Assembly: GCF_021391495.1 (NCBI RefSeq)
Contig: NZ_CP090063.1
Span: forward strand, 5,580,001 to 5,644,000
Direction of reading: 5' to 3'
Source: Amycolatopsis acidiphila
Lineage (GTDB): Bacteria > Actinomycetota > Actinomycetes > Mycobacteriales > Pseudonocardiaceae
DNA length: 64,000 bases
Below the pieces are notes generated by a model, which was not told the origin of the DNA, searched no databases, and worked only from the letters and a program-made list of their open reading frames with translations. A program made the translations under genes and the position numbers. Of this stretch, positions 8,651 through 17,766 are shown in pieces; position 1 is the stretch's first letter, and every line of letters begins with the position of its first letter.

Positions 8651-8945
8651 ATGTCCGCTTCCGACGGCGACGGCAAGCGCGTCACGCTGGCGACCGGTGC
8701 TGCCCTGCTTGTGCCCGTGCTGTGTTGCGGTCTGCCGTTGCTGCTCGCCGGGGGGGCCGGCCGCGCTCGGCTCGGTCCTGGGCGGCCCGTGGGTGATCGG
8801 CGCGGCTGTCGCGCTGCTCGTCGCTGTCGTGGTCTGGCGAATTCGTCGCCACGTTCACGCCGCGCGCTCAGAAGCACACGGCCTTCTTCCCGGCAATTGG
8901 GCGCAGGGCTCCGACGTACGCGACGGGCACCAGAGCCTCGAATAG
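8651..8945 (+). pseudogene. MerT-like mercury membrane protein, frameshifted in a G run
   Basis: An ATG with GAAGGTGA upstream begins MSASDGDGKRVTLATGAALL then VPVLCCGLPLLLAGG, a transmembrane helix containing the paired Cys of MerT-type mercury transporters. A run of seven G (8750-8756) throws the frame off. Reading six G gives GGPAALGSVLGGPWVIGAAV and a second helix, making a 97-residue two-helix protein ending at 8945. MerT proteins carry Hg(II) from the periplasm to mercuric reductase. No reductase is present here. The frame defect may be a homopolymer sequencing error. Confidence 0.6.
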
Positions 8946-9163
8946 CGGCGCGGGAAGGTCGCCCTCGAGGACATGGACAACCGGGGAGAGGACCTCTGGG
9001 GGGTCTGCTCGTGCCGGCCGGCTGATGCTCTGACGACGAGAAGTGGCCATATCGTGGACGGCGGCGGGCGGGGTGGCCTTTCCTGCGATCAGGACCACGT
9101 CGGCACCGGCTCCTCCTTGCCTCCTGACGGGCGGCTGTGACCCAGATATCAAAGAATCAAATA

Positions 9164-9185
9164 GTCGGATGCCCTACTATCCGAC
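9164..9185. promoter_or_regulatory. Palindromic operator candidate upstream of thiolase
   Basis: A perfect 7-base inverted repeat GTCGGAT-N8-ATCCGAC, 29 bp before the thiolase start. A related 22-base site occurs at 14571-14592 upstream of the 3-hydroxyacyl-CoA dehydrogenase fragment. This size and symmetry suit a TetR-type operator. No cognate regulator is adjacent. Confidence 0.5.
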
Positions 9186-9214
9186 CTCAAAGGTGTGAGG
9201 CGAGTGAGGTGCGG

Positions 9215-10396
9215 ATGAACCAGGACGGTGTGGTGCTGCTGGCAGGTGCGCGGACGCCGGTGGGCAGTTTCGGCGGCGTGTTCCGGGACGCTCCTGGGTC
9301 CGAGCTGGGCGCGACGGCGGCGCGGGCCGCGATCGAGCGTGCCGGGGTCGAGCCGGCCGACATCGGTGAAGTGGTGATGGGCTGCATCGGGCAGGTAGGG
9401 CCGGACGCCTACAACGCGCGCCGGGTGGCGCTGGGGGCCGGGGTGCCGGTGACGACGCCCGCGTATACCGTGAACCGGCTGTGCGGGTCGGGCTTGCAGG
9501 CGATCTGGTCGGCGGCGATGCAGCTGCGCTGGGGCGGCGTCGACGTGGCGCTGGCGGGCGGCGACGAGTCGATGAGCCGCATGCCGTTCTACGACTTCGG
9601 GGCCCGCTCCGGGTACAAGCTGGGCGACCGGACTCTGGTCGACGGCACGGTGATGATGCTGACCGACCCCTTCCACAACGTGCACATGGGCGTGACCGCC
9701 GAGAACGTCGCTCGCAAGTACGGGGTGTCGCGGCAGGAACAGGACGAGTTCGCGCTGGAGTCGCAGCGGCGGGCGGCGTCCGTGCCCGCAAAGACGGCCT
9801 TCGCCGAGGAGATCACGCCCGTGGCAGTGGGTGGCCGCCGGCCGGTGACGGTGACGGAGGATGAACACCCCAAACCGGGCACCACTCTGGAGGCGCTAGC
9901 GAAGTTACGGCCGGCGTTCGAGGCCCACGGCACAGTGACCGCGGGCAACGCTTCCGGCATCAACGACGGAGCCGCGGCGGTCGTGCTGACACGCGAGTCG
10001 GTCGCCGCGGAACGGGGATGGACCGGGCTGGTCAACCTGGAGGCCGTGGCGACGGCGGCGATGGAGCCCGAGCTGATGGGTTACGCACCGGTGCCCGCGC
10101 TGCGGAAGCTGTTCGAGCAGACCGGGCTGACGCCGGGGAACGTCGACGTGGTCGAGCTCAACGAGGCGTTCGCCTCCCAGGCGGTGGCGGTGATCCGCGA
10201 CGCCGGGCTCGACCCTGCAAAGACCAACCCCTACGGTGGCGCGATCGCGCTGGGGCATCCAGTCGGCGCGACCGGGGCGATCCTGACGCTGCGGGTGGCC
10301 CAGCATCTCGTCCGGCACGATCTCGAGCTGGGCGTGGTGACGATGTGCATCGGCGGCGGCCAGGCGCTGGCCGCGCTGCTACGCAGGGTCGGCTGA
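9215..10396 (+). CDS. Acetyl-CoA acetyltransferase (thiolase)
   Basis: A 393-residue thiolase. The acyl-accepting Cys is in NRLCGSG (about residue 89), the GHP motif (ALGHPVGATGA) supplies the active-site His, and the second catalytic Cys is in MCIGGGQA near the C-terminus. NEAFA is also conserved. It condenses two acyl-CoA or cleaves 3-ketoacyl-CoA. The downstream enoyl-CoA hydratase starts inside its stop codon (TGATG at 10394-10398), so the two are co-translated and likely serve one beta-oxidation route. A palindrome lies just upstream. The start is ATG at 9215 with a GAGG motif about 12 bases before it. Confidence 0.93.
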   Translation: MNQDGVVLLAGARTPVGSFGGVFRDAPGSELGATAARAAIERAGVEPADIGEVVMGCIGQVGPDAYNARRVALGAGVPVTTPAYTVNRLCGSGLQAIWSAAMQLRWGGVDVALAGGDESMSRMPFYDFGARSGYKLGDRTLVDGTVMMLTDPFHNVHMGVTAENVARKYGVSRQEQDEFALESQRRAASVPAKTAFAEEITPVAVGGRRPVTVTEDEHPKPGTTLEALAKLRPAFEAHGTVTAGNASGINDGAAAVVLTRESVAAERGWTGLVNLEAVATAAMEPELMGYAPVPALRKLFEQTGLTPGNVDVVELNEAFASQAVAVIRDAGLDPAKTNPYGGAIALGHPVGATGAILTLRVAQHLVRHDLELGVVTMCIGGGQALAALLRRVG

Positions 10397-11148
10397 TGTC
10401 GGGCGTGGGGTTCGAGGTCAGCGGCGGGGTCGGGCGGATCACTCTCGACCGGCCGGAGGTGTCCAACGCGATCGACCTGCCGACAGCGCACGAGTTCGCG
10501 GATGCGGTCGCCGCAGTGGCAGCCGACGAGGTGCGCGTGGTGCTGCTGTCGGGGGCCGGCGCACGGTTCTGCGCCGGCGGCGACGTGCGATCGTTCGTGA
10601 CGGCCGCGGAGCCGTCGCGGTACCTGCACGAGCTGGCCTCCGTGCTGGAGGGCGCGTTGCGGCGGCTGTCGGAGCTGCCCAAAGCCGTCGTGGCGGGCGT
10701 GCACGGCGCGGTCGCCGGTGCCGGGCTGGCGTTCGTGCTCAACGCTGACGTCGTCGTCGCCGCGCGGTCCACGAAGTTCCGGATGGCCTACTCCGGTATC
10801 GGGCTCACCCCCGACTGCGGAGTGTCCTACCTGCTTCCCCGGACGGTCGGGACGCAGCGTGCCCTAGAGCTCGCGCTGACCGGCCGGACCCTCACCACCG
10901 AGCAGGCCCAGGACTGGGGCCTGATCACCGAGGTCGCCGAGGACGACGTGCTGGCCCGCCGGGCGGACGAGCTGGCTACAGCGCTGGCCGACGGGCCGGC
11001 CGCGGCGCTCGGCCAGGCGAAGCGACTCATCAGGTCGTCGTTCGACGGTTCACGGCAGCGCAGTGCGGCTGACGAGGCCGGCACCATCGCCGCCGCCGTC
11101 ACCACCAGCGAAGCCCAACGGCTGATCCAGCACTTCATCGGGAAGTGA
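10396..11148 (+). CDS. Enoyl-CoA hydratase/isomerase family protein
   Basis: A 250-residue crotonase-fold protein. ARFCAGGDV (about residues 54-62) and HGAVAGAGLA (oxyanion-hole helix) are the family signatures. In typical hydratases two Glu residues act at 'EA.LG' and 'PELG'; here the second site reads IGLTPDCGVSY, with Asp instead of Glu, a pattern seen in hydratase/isomerase subgroups such as PaaG-like isomerases. So isomerase or hydratase activity on an enoyl-CoA is likely, with the substrate unknown. It overlaps the thiolase stop by one base. Confidence 0.9.
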   Translation: MSGVGFEVSGGVGRITLDRPEVSNAIDLPTAHEFADAVAAVAADEVRVVLLSGAGARFCAGGDVRSFVTAAEPSRYLHELASVLEGALRRLSELPKAVVAGVHGAVAGAGLAFVLNADVVVAARSTKFRMAYSGIGLTPDCGVSYLLPRTVGTQRALELALTGRTLTTEQAQDWGLITEVAEDDVLARRADELATALADGPAAALGQAKRLIRSSFDGSRQRSAADEAGTIAAAVTTSEAQRLIQHFIGK

Positions 11149-11769
11149 ACCCCTGAACCATCCGCAAGTTCTGCCATCGAAGGGCTAATCAGGCCGACCG
11201 ACTGGAGAGGACGAACCGCGGGTAACCGTCGCAGCAGACCTTCCAGGAGCCGATCGCCTCACCGCACTGGAGGGGTTGCGAGAACACGCCGCTCTCCCAG
11301 ACCGCAGGCAACAGGCCTCTCCGAACCCGCAAGTCCATCTTTCGACGGCCGACACGTGCACCGACCTGCCGGAACGCCTAACCACCGGCGCCAGTCGTCT
11401 ACACCACGGCAGCCACATCAGCCGCCCACAACGGTGTCGTTCCGTCTCCAACCGGAATCCGGTTCAGAACGGTTCACCCCGGCGGCCGCCGATTGCCGGA
11501 GGAGCCGCCACGAAGGGCTCGTAGAGCGACTACAAGGGCTCCCGGGTCGATGACTTCAGGATCAGCTCCTGCCCCTGCCCCGCCGCACACTGCGGTCGGG
11601 CCGGCCGTACACCCTTCCAGCGAGGCAGAACTTCACCGCGGGACCGAGCGGCTGTCACTGACGGGTCGGTGCCTTCCCGGGTTCGGCGAACTCGGTCGTT
11701 TGGCTCCTTGCAGACGACCGGCTCGTCCGAAACGATGTCTGGTACTCGCTGGGGAGCCGACCTCGACGC
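11149..11769. other. Region without a supportable gene
   Basis: About 620 bases. Short open frames exist on both strands. The text VTVAADLPGADRLTALEGLREH from 11220 (read from a GTG-like codon) has protein-like composition but no ribosome-binding site or recognised motif. It may be a worn gene fragment. Confidence 0.4.
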
Positions 11770-11958
11770 CTAGGGCATGTCTCCTAAAGCTTTGAGCCAG
11801 GTGATGATGGCTTTGAGGACGACGCCACCACGGAAGGTCAGCGCGAGTTTGTCGTAGCGTGTAGCCAGGCCGCGACACTGTTTGATCGCAGCGAAACCAC
11901 GTTCGACCACGTTGCGGTTGCGGTAGTCCTGCTGATCGAACGCGGGCGGGCGCCCGCC
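11770..11958 (-). pseudogene. IS5-family transposase, C-terminal fragment
   Basis: The minus-strand frame ending at 11770 contains HGGRPPAFDQQDYRNRNVVER, then FAAIKQCRGLATRYDK and a hydrophobic tail. This is the C-terminal end of IS5-type DDE transposases; the Glu of NVVER is the third catalytic acid. Upstream (above about 11958) the similarity stops, so the N-terminal two-thirds are missing. The sequence AGGGCATGTCTCCTAAAG at 11771-11788 resembles the terminal repeat of such elements. Confidence 0.7.
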
Positions 11959-12233
11959 ATGTGTTGCACTCACCGGCTGAATCCATCCTTTGCGACGAGC
12001 TCGCCAGTCGCAACACAGCAACACGCACCTCGACAACGGCGTGATCGTCGTTCGACCCGGATATCGACGCACTCAAGCTCTTCGGTTGCCCACAGCACCT
12101 CGTCCAAATTTTTGGCCTGAACATTGAACGGTCGGACCGATCCAGATAGTATTCGCAAGGTTCCGCCCCTTTGCGACGAGGCGGCGGCGCGCGGCAGTCA
12201 CACCGATGTGGTGGGCAATGAGTTGGAGTCGAG

Positions 12234-13184
12234 ATGCGGACAACGAGGTCCAGCAGCATCAGCAGGGCGCTCGCCATGGTCGCGACGATCTGCGCGCTAT
12301 CGACGTCCGAAATGAGCACCGCGGCGGCGGACACCATCCGTTACCCAGTGCCCTACACCTTCGCGGCCAATGTGCTGGGCGCCGCGCAGCCGTACACCGA
12401 TCCCCCCGGCAGCAACGACTGGAACTGTCATCCGTCCGCCTCGCACCCACGTCCGCTGGTGCTGGTGCACGGTTTCGCGTCGGTGATCAACGACGCCTGG
12501 CAGACCTACTCGCCGTTACTCGCCGACGAGGGCTACTGCGTGTTCGCACTGAACTACGGCGTCCCGGACGGCGCGTCGTTCCCACTCGACCAGATCGGCG
12601 GCCGCACCCCGCTGGAAGACAGCGCCGCCCACCTCGCCGCGTTCATCGACCGGGTGCTGGCCACGACCAGTGCGGCGAAGGTCGACATCGTCGGTCACTC
12701 CGAGGGCACCCAGATGCCCGACTACTACCTCAAACACCTCGGCGGCGCGGCGAAGGTCGACAAATACGTCGCGTTGGCACCGTTCTGGCACGGCACCAAT
12801 GCCGCCGGGCTCGCCACCGCCACCCGGTTGGCTGCCCGTTTCGGCTACGCACCAGTCGTGGACGGCGCACTCGACCCGGTGTGCACAGCCTGCCGCGGGT
12901 TGCTCACCGGCTCGGACTACTACGCCGCCCTTGGCGACCCGGTCGTCGCAGGTGTGAGCTACACCAGCATCATCACCCGCTACGACGAGCTGGCCGTGCC
13001 GTACACCAGCGGCATCGAGCCGGGCATGCACAACATCACGCTGCAAGACCAATGCCCGCTGGACCACGCGGAGCATTTCGCCATCCTGTCCGATCCGGTA
13101 GCCGCCGCCGACGTACTCAACGCTCTGGACCCCGAACACCCCCGGCCCGTGCCGTGCGTGCCGGTCGCGCCATTCCTCAGTTGA
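12234..13184 (+). CDS. Secreted triacylglycerol lipase (class 2 type)
   Basis: A 316-residue alpha/beta hydrolase. The N-terminus (MRTTRSSSISRALAMVATIC) has arginines, a hydrophobic core and a likely cleavage near STAAADT, so it is exported. VLVHGFAS gives the oxyanion hole. The nucleophile elbow reads GHSEG (about residue 151) where most relatives have GHSQG. A catalytic Asp and the His in CPLDHAEH complete the triad. Four Cys could form disulphides outside the cell. Mycobacterial and streptomycete homologues hydrolyse triglycerides or esters. A cytosolic monoacylglycerol-lipase-like hydrolase follows 73 bp downstream. Confidence 0.88.
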   Translation: MRTTRSSSISRALAMVATICALSTSEMSTAAADTIRYPVPYTFAANVLGAAQPYTDPPGSNDWNCHPSASHPRPLVLVHGFASVINDAWQTYSPLLADEGYCVFALNYGVPDGASFPLDQIGGRTPLEDSAAHLAAFIDRVLATTSAAKVDIVGHSEGTQMPDYYLKHLGGAAKVDKYVALAPFWHGTNAAGLATATRLAARFGYAPVVDGALDPVCTACRGLLTGSDYYAALGDPVVAGVSYTSIITRYDELAVPYTSGIEPGMHNITLQDQCPLDHAEHFAILSDPVAAADVLNALDPEHPRPVPCVPVAPFLS

Positions 13185-13257
13185 CCGCACCCGAGCGGCA
13201 ACGCCCACACCACCATCGGACCGCGCAGGACACGCGCCCGCAGACAGGAGATCCGCC

Positions 13258-14124
13258 ATGTCGACAACGTTCACCTTCACCGGCAGCGATGGCCTGGAAA
13301 TCACCGCCTACCGCTGGGATCCCGCGGCGACGCCGACGGGCGTCGTGCAGATCACGCACGGGGTGGGTGAGCACGCCCTGCGGTACACGGAGACCGCGGA
13401 ACGGTTCACCGCCGCGGGGCTGGTCGTGTACGCGCAGGACCACCGCGGACACGGCGCCACGGCCGACGCCACGCAGTACGGCATGATCGGGGCGGACGGA
13501 TGGGCCGCGCTGGTAGCCGACATCGGGGTGCTGAGCACTCACGCGCGCCTTGAGCATCCGGAGCTACCACTGACTCTGCTGGCGCACAGCCTTGGCTCGT
13601 TCGCCGCCCAGCAGTACCTTATCGAACACAGCGCCGACGTGGACGCGGTAATCCTCACCGGCACGGCCGCGGTGGATCTGCTCGCCCCGGCGCTGGACCT
13701 CGACAGTCCGGTCGGCCTGGAGATGTTCAACGCCCCGTTCCAGCCCGCGCGCACTGAGTTCGACTGGCTGACTCGCGACGAGTCCATTGTGGACGCCTAC
13801 CTTGCCGATTCGCGCTGCGGCTTCAACCTCGACCCAGGCGGTCTCAAGGCCATGTTCGACGAGGCGGCCCGCGCAGGCGAAGCAACCGACCGCGTCCGGA
13901 CAGACCTTCCGCTCTACATCGCCGTCGGCGAACTCGACCCCGTCAACGGCAACCTGGCACTACTACGCGCACTCGAACAACGCTACCTCGCGGCTGGACT
14001 CACGGACCTCACCATGGTCACCTACCCCGGCGCTCGCCACGAACTGCTCAACGAAACCAACCGCACCCAGGTGGTCATCGCGATGATCGACTGGATGCGC
14101 GAACGCCACCTCATCACCACATGA
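13258..14124 (+). CDS. Alpha/beta hydrolase, monoacylglycerol lipase-like
   Basis: A 288-residue hydrolase of the serine aminopeptidase/monoacylglycerol lipase group. HGVGEHALRY (residues about 37-46) is the typical oxyanion-hole segment. LLAHSLGS holds the nucleophilic Ser, VGELDPVN the acid and PGARHELLNE the His. There is no signal peptide, so it is cytosolic. With the secreted lipase just upstream it could complete breakdown of imported glycerides. The start has AGGAGA about 6 bases upstream. Confidence 0.9.
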   Translation: MSTTFTFTGSDGLEITAYRWDPAATPTGVVQITHGVGEHALRYTETAERFTAAGLVVYAQDHRGHGATADATQYGMIGADGWAALVADIGVLSTHARLEHPELPLTLLAHSLGSFAAQQYLIEHSADVDAVILTGTAAVDLLAPALDLDSPVGLEMFNAPFQPARTEFDWLTRDESIVDAYLADSRCGFNLDPGGLKAMFDEAARAGEATDRVRTDLPLYIAVGELDPVNGNLALLRALEQRYLAAGLTDLTMVTYPGARHELLNETNRTQVVIAMIDWMRERHLITT

Positions 14125-14612
14125 GCGCGCCCCACTCCCCCACTGAACGCGGGGTTGACGTCGCCGGATTACTACCCAGCGTTGCGTGACAGGCGGTTTG
14201 CGGAGCCGAAAGCTGTGGCGAATCCGATTGTGGTGCGAATTGGTGCGCGGGTGCCGATCGAACCGGCCAGAGTCATGAGACAAGGGGCATGCCAGGCCAG
14301 GCGCGATGCGCGCCGGGGCCCGCTGTTACACACAGTTACAGTGCGCCACGTGGATGATCGCCGGGACATTCACGGAGATCCTCGAAATCCGGGTCTCTCG
14401 GCGGTGATTGCTGCAGCAACTCCTGTCGTTTGGTCGAGCTTCTGTGTGACTCTGGGCGGGTCCACTGCCTTCGCGGGCGCCTCGTCCGGATGCGCCGCCC
14501 ATCAACCGAACGCCCAGCACGTCACGGCGCACTCGAGGTGACAGCTTGAGTGAGACCGATATCGCATATGGTCGTATGCCCGATAGTCTGACTTCCTACT
14601 AATCCCCGACGG
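14125..14612. other. Region without a supportable gene; contains one operator candidate
   Basis: Nearly 490 bases between the hydrolase and the dehydrogenase fragment. The short open frames in it lack ribosome-binding sites and motifs. The only feature I trust is the GTCGTAT-type site at 14571-14592. Confidence 0.45.
14571..14592. promoter_or_regulatory. Operator candidate related to the site at 9164
   Basis: GTCGTATGCCCGATAGTCTG then AC aligns with the site at 9164-9185: both read GTCG-ATGCCC-A-TA--C-GAC with identical spacing. It lies 21 bp before the 3-hydroxyacyl-CoA dehydrogenase fragment. The shared site suggests that the thiolase pair and this damaged beta-oxidation locus once answered to one regulator. 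Confidence 0.45.
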
Positions 14613-14742
14613 GTGGCTGCCTTCATCAGAGTGGCCGTAGTCGACGGTGGCCTGATGGGCTCCGGAATCGCCGAGATCTGCGCTCGGGCAGGACTGGACG
14701 TACTGGTAACCGAGGTCAACGCGGAAGCACTCGACTCGCGGC
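14613..14742 (+). pseudogene. 3-hydroxyacyl-CoA dehydrogenase, N-terminal fragment
   Basis: The first 43 codons (IRVAVVDGGLMGSGIAEICA, then RAGLDVLVTEVNAEAL) are the NAD-binding start of 3-hydroxybutyryl-CoA dehydrogenases, with the glycine-rich turn (usually GxGxMG; here DGGLMG, so the first Gly is Asp). Similarity ends near 14742, where acyl-CoA dehydrogenase sequence begins in a different frame. A deletion has joined the start of one beta-oxidation gene to the body of another. Confidence 0.7.
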
Positions 14743-14746
14743 TGAT

Positions 14747-15802
14747 GTGGACGAGCGGGAGCGTTACCCGTCCGAGGCGCGGGACGCGCTGGTCAAGGCC
14801 GGTTTCCACGCGGTGCACGTTCCGGAGGAGTACGAGGGTCAGGGTGCGGACGCGGTCGCGGCGTGCATCGTGATCGAGGAGGTCGCGCGGGTGGACGCGT
14901 CGGCGTCGTTGATTCCGGCGGTGAACAAGCTGGGTACGCAGCCGATCATCCTCTCGGCGTCGGATGCGGTGAAGAAGCTGGTGTTGCCGGATATCGCGGC
15001 CGGGGCGTCGGCCTCGTACGGGCTCTCGGAGCGCGAGGCGGGTTCGGACACCGCGTCGATGCGTACCCGGGCCCGGCTCGAGGGTGATGTGTGGGTTCTC
15101 AACGGCACCAAGGCGTGGATCACCAACGCGGGGGAGTCCACCTGGTACACCGTGATGGCGGTGACCGATCCGGACGCGGCGAAGAAGTCGAACGGTATCT
15201 CGGCGTTCGCGGTGCACAAGGATGATCCGGGCTTTTCGGTGGGGCCGAAGGAGCGCAAGCTCGGTATCAAGGGTTCGCCGACGCGGGAGATCTACTTCCA
15301 GGACTGCACGATCCCGGTGGACCGGATCATCGGTGAGCCCGGCACCGGTCTGAAGACGGCGTTGCGCACGCTGGACCACACCCGCCCGACGATCGGGGCG
15401 CAGGCACTGGGCATCGCCCAGGGTGCGCTGGAGGCGGCGGTGGCGTATGTGAAGGACCGCACGCAGTTCGGCACGGCCGTCGCGGAGTTTCAGGGCGTGC
15501 AGTTCATGCTGGCCGACATGGGTATGAAGATCGAGGCGGCACGGCACCTGGTGTACGCCTCCGCGGCGGCGACCGAGCGCGGTGACTCGCGGGCGGGTTT
15601 CATGGCGTCGGCGGCGAAGGCCTACGCGAGCGATGTGGCGATGTCGGTGACCACCGACGCGGTGCAACTCTTCGGTGCTGCCGGCTACACCCGCGACTTC
15701 CCGGTGGAACGCATGATGCGCGACGCGAAGATCACCCAGATCTACGAAGGCACCAACCAGATCCAGCGGATGGTCATCGCAAGAACACTACTCAAGGGCT
15801 GA
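14747..15802 (+). CDS. Acyl-CoA dehydrogenase, 5'-truncated
   Basis: A 351-residue reading frame with all the later landmarks of acyl-CoA dehydrogenases: the FAD-binding YGLSEREAGSDTASM, RTQFGTAVAEFQGVQF, and the C-terminal IYEGTNQIQRMVIAR with the catalytic Glu. Normal enzymes are about 380 residues; the first 30-35 (start of the N-terminal helical domain) are missing and replaced by the dehydrogenase fragment upstream. A GTG at 14747 could start translation but has no clear ribosome-binding site. It may be a pseudogene. Relatives oxidise short or branched acyl-CoA with electron-transfer flavoprotein as acceptor. Confidence 0.8.
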   Translation: MDERERYPSEARDALVKAGFHAVHVPEEYEGQGADAVAACIVIEEVARVDASASLIPAVNKLGTQPIILSASDAVKKLVLPDIAAGASASYGLSEREAGSDTASMRTRARLEGDVWVLNGTKAWITNAGESTWYTVMAVTDPDAAKKSNGISAFAVHKDDPGFSVGPKERKLGIKGSPTREIYFQDCTIPVDRIIGEPGTGLKTALRTLDHTRPTIGAQALGIAQGALEAAVAYVKDRTQFGTAVAEFQGVQFMLADMGMKIEAARHLVYASAAATERGDSRAGFMASAAKAYASDVAMSVTTDAVQLFGAAGYTRDFPVERMMRDAKITQIYEGTNQIQRMVIARTLLKG

Positions 15803-16115
15803 ACCAGCAAACCCCACCTGGGCCCGCTTCACCCAACCGGAACCGACCGAACAGGTGACCACCGCCTACGCATATGCCCAAGGCAACCCCCTTTGGGGCA
15901 CAGTCCACCGGGACGTTCTCGTTCAGCTACGTCTCAAGCTCCCTCAACCCGTTCACGCCCGCACCAGCGCTGGTGGCGAGTTCGCTTACGCCGGCGCGAC
16001 CGGCACAGGCTACGGCGGTACAGGCCTTGCAGCGAGCGCAGAGGATGAGGGTCCTTGCCACCTTAGAGCTTGTCTCACTTGGATGTTGGTTGAGGTGCGG
16101 GCATGATCATGACCT

Positions 16116-16475
16116 GTGATGGACGAGTTGTCGCGGCGGCTGGTGTCCGACGAGTTGTGGGCACTGGCGGAACCGCTGATCCCGCCGGGCAAGACGCGTC
16201 CGCAGGGCGGCGGGATGCCGCGGGTGGACGATCGAGCGGTGTTCACCGCGATCGTGTTCGTGCTGACCAGCGGTTGCGCGTGGCGGCATCTGCCACCCAG
16301 TTTTGGGGTCACCGTACCGACGGCGCATCGCCGGTTCACCGAGTGGACCGAGGCCGGGCTGTGGCGGCAAGTGCACCAAGCGGTGCTGGACGAACTGGGT
16401 GGCCGAGGGCTGATCGACTGGTCGCGCGTGGTCCTCGACGGAGCATCCGTCAGGGCCAAAAGGGGGGCGGACTGA
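16116..16475 (+). CDS. IS5-family transposase OrfA
   Basis: The 119-residue N-terminal half of the transposase (DUF4096 type): ELWALAEPLIPPGKTRPQGG, GCAWRHLPPSFG, and RRFTEWTEAGLW, ending with VVLDGASVRAKRG. The first catalytic Asp is in VVLDG. A slippery AAAAGGGGGG run at 16458-16467 lies just before the stop. Frame -1 from there continues the transposase, as in other two-frame IS5 elements. Confidence 0.9.
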   Translation: MMDELSRRLVSDELWALAEPLIPPGKTRPQGGGMPRVDDRAVFTAIVFVLTSGCAWRHLPPSFGVTVPTAHRRFTEWTEAGLWRQVHQAVLDELGGRGLIDWSRVVLDGASVRAKRGAD

Positions 16476-16924
16476 CCGGTCCCAGCCCGGTCGACCGCGG
16501 CAAACCCGGCTCGAAGATCCACGCGCTCTCCGACCGGAGCGGGCTGCCCTTGACAGTCGGGATCTCCGCGGCCAACACCCACGACAGCCACGCGCTCAAG
16601 CCTCTGGTCAACGCCCTCCCGGCCATCCGCTCCCGTCGAGGACCACGACGACGCAAACCGGCGAAACTCCACGCGGACAAGGCCTACGACATCCCAGCCC
16701 TGCGCGACTGGCTACGCCAGCACCGGATCATCCCGCGCATCGCCCGCAAAGGCATCGAATCCGCCGAGAAACTCGGCCGGTACCGCTGGGTCATCGAACG
16801 AACCATCGCCTGGCTCACCGGCTACCGCCGCCTGACCATCCGATACGAACGCAAACCCAACCACTACCTCGCCTTCCTCACCCTCGGTGCCGCCATCACC
16901 TGCCACAAGAAACTCACCAAATGA
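16450..16924 (+). CDS. IS5-family transposase OrfB (frameshift product)
   Basis: The C-terminal half of the transposase, read in the -1 frame from the A4G6 run at 16458-16467: GLTGPSPVDRGKPGSKIHAL, then LHADKAYDIPALRDWL (second catalytic Asp) and RYRWVIERTIAWL (catalytic Glu), ending AAITCHKKLTK. It has no good start of its own, as expected for a frameshift product. Confidence 0.88.
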
Positions 16925-16936
16925 GACAAGCTCTTA

Positions 16937-17766
16937 GGTGTCGCCACGGAATTGGACCTGGCGATCGCATGTCTCGGCATTGTCGGATTCGGCGCCTACC
17001 AGGTTGCAAAACCATGTGGTTTAAAAAGCAGAAATGGTCTAGCGCTGCCCATAATCTGCGCTCAATTATGAGCCTGATAGTCAGCCTAACAGGCCTCGGT
17101 CTCACCATGGGCCCTGGTGAACGGTGGTGATCACCGAACGAACCGAATCCTGTTAATTCTCCCGGAAGCAATCCGCATTATGTGTCATCAACTCCACAGA
17201 GAGAAGAAGCCCTACCCCAGCGATAGCATTTCCCCGCGGCAGTTACTCCAGCCCAGGAGGCCCGCGGATGACTGGCTATCGGAGCATCAGCTTCCGGGCC
17301 GCTTGGGATAATTACAGCAGTCGTGTCAATCGTTATCGCGAGACGCAGTAAACGTTAGTGCGACCGGTAGAGATGGGAGGAGCCTTCTCCCCATCACTAC
17401 CGGAGCGATCATCCAGCTTTCCCGATCGATAGCGGAAGTTCTGATCAGCACGGAACTGGGCAGTCAGCAGTAACACTTGGTGAAAATAGCGACAGACCAA
17501 CACCATCCTCTGAAGTTCTCTGCGGCGGCCGAGACCGGTTTCGGCGTGGCGGCCGAATTCGTCCCTTTTGCGCTCCGGGCGGCTGGGGTGTGAGCCGACA
17601 AGCAGCCGCGACGAGCGGTTCGAATCGACCTCGAAGCCCAGCCGCCGACTCCAGGCCGGTCAGTCGCGCTGAGCCTGGTCGAGAAGCGCAGGTTACATTG
17701 CTCGCAGGCGGTGGTGAGCACGGCGCAGCCGTCTGTCACATCCGTGCCTCGCTGCCATCGGGCCTC
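16937..17766. other. Region without a supportable gene; one stem-loop
   Basis: About 830 bases of less GC-rich DNA between the IS5 element and the catabolic cluster. No frame has both a ribosome-binding site and a recognisable product. At 17364-17403, CCGGTAGagATGGG and CCCATcaCTACCGG can form a strong hairpin with no T-tract. It sits 360 bp beyond the stop of the minus-strand cluster, so it could mark the end of that transcript. Confidence 0.45.

Larger units (their letters stand above)
16066..16933 (+). mobile_element. IS5-family insertion sequence, intact-looking
   Basis: About 868 bp bounded by imperfect inverted repeats: GAGCTTGTCTCACTTGG on the left and CCAAATGAGACAAGCTC on the right. 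TTA flanks both ends and is the likely target duplication. It carries two overlapping frames joined by a slippery run. The inverted repeats, target duplication and undamaged catalytic motifs suggest a recently active element. Confidence 0.85.
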
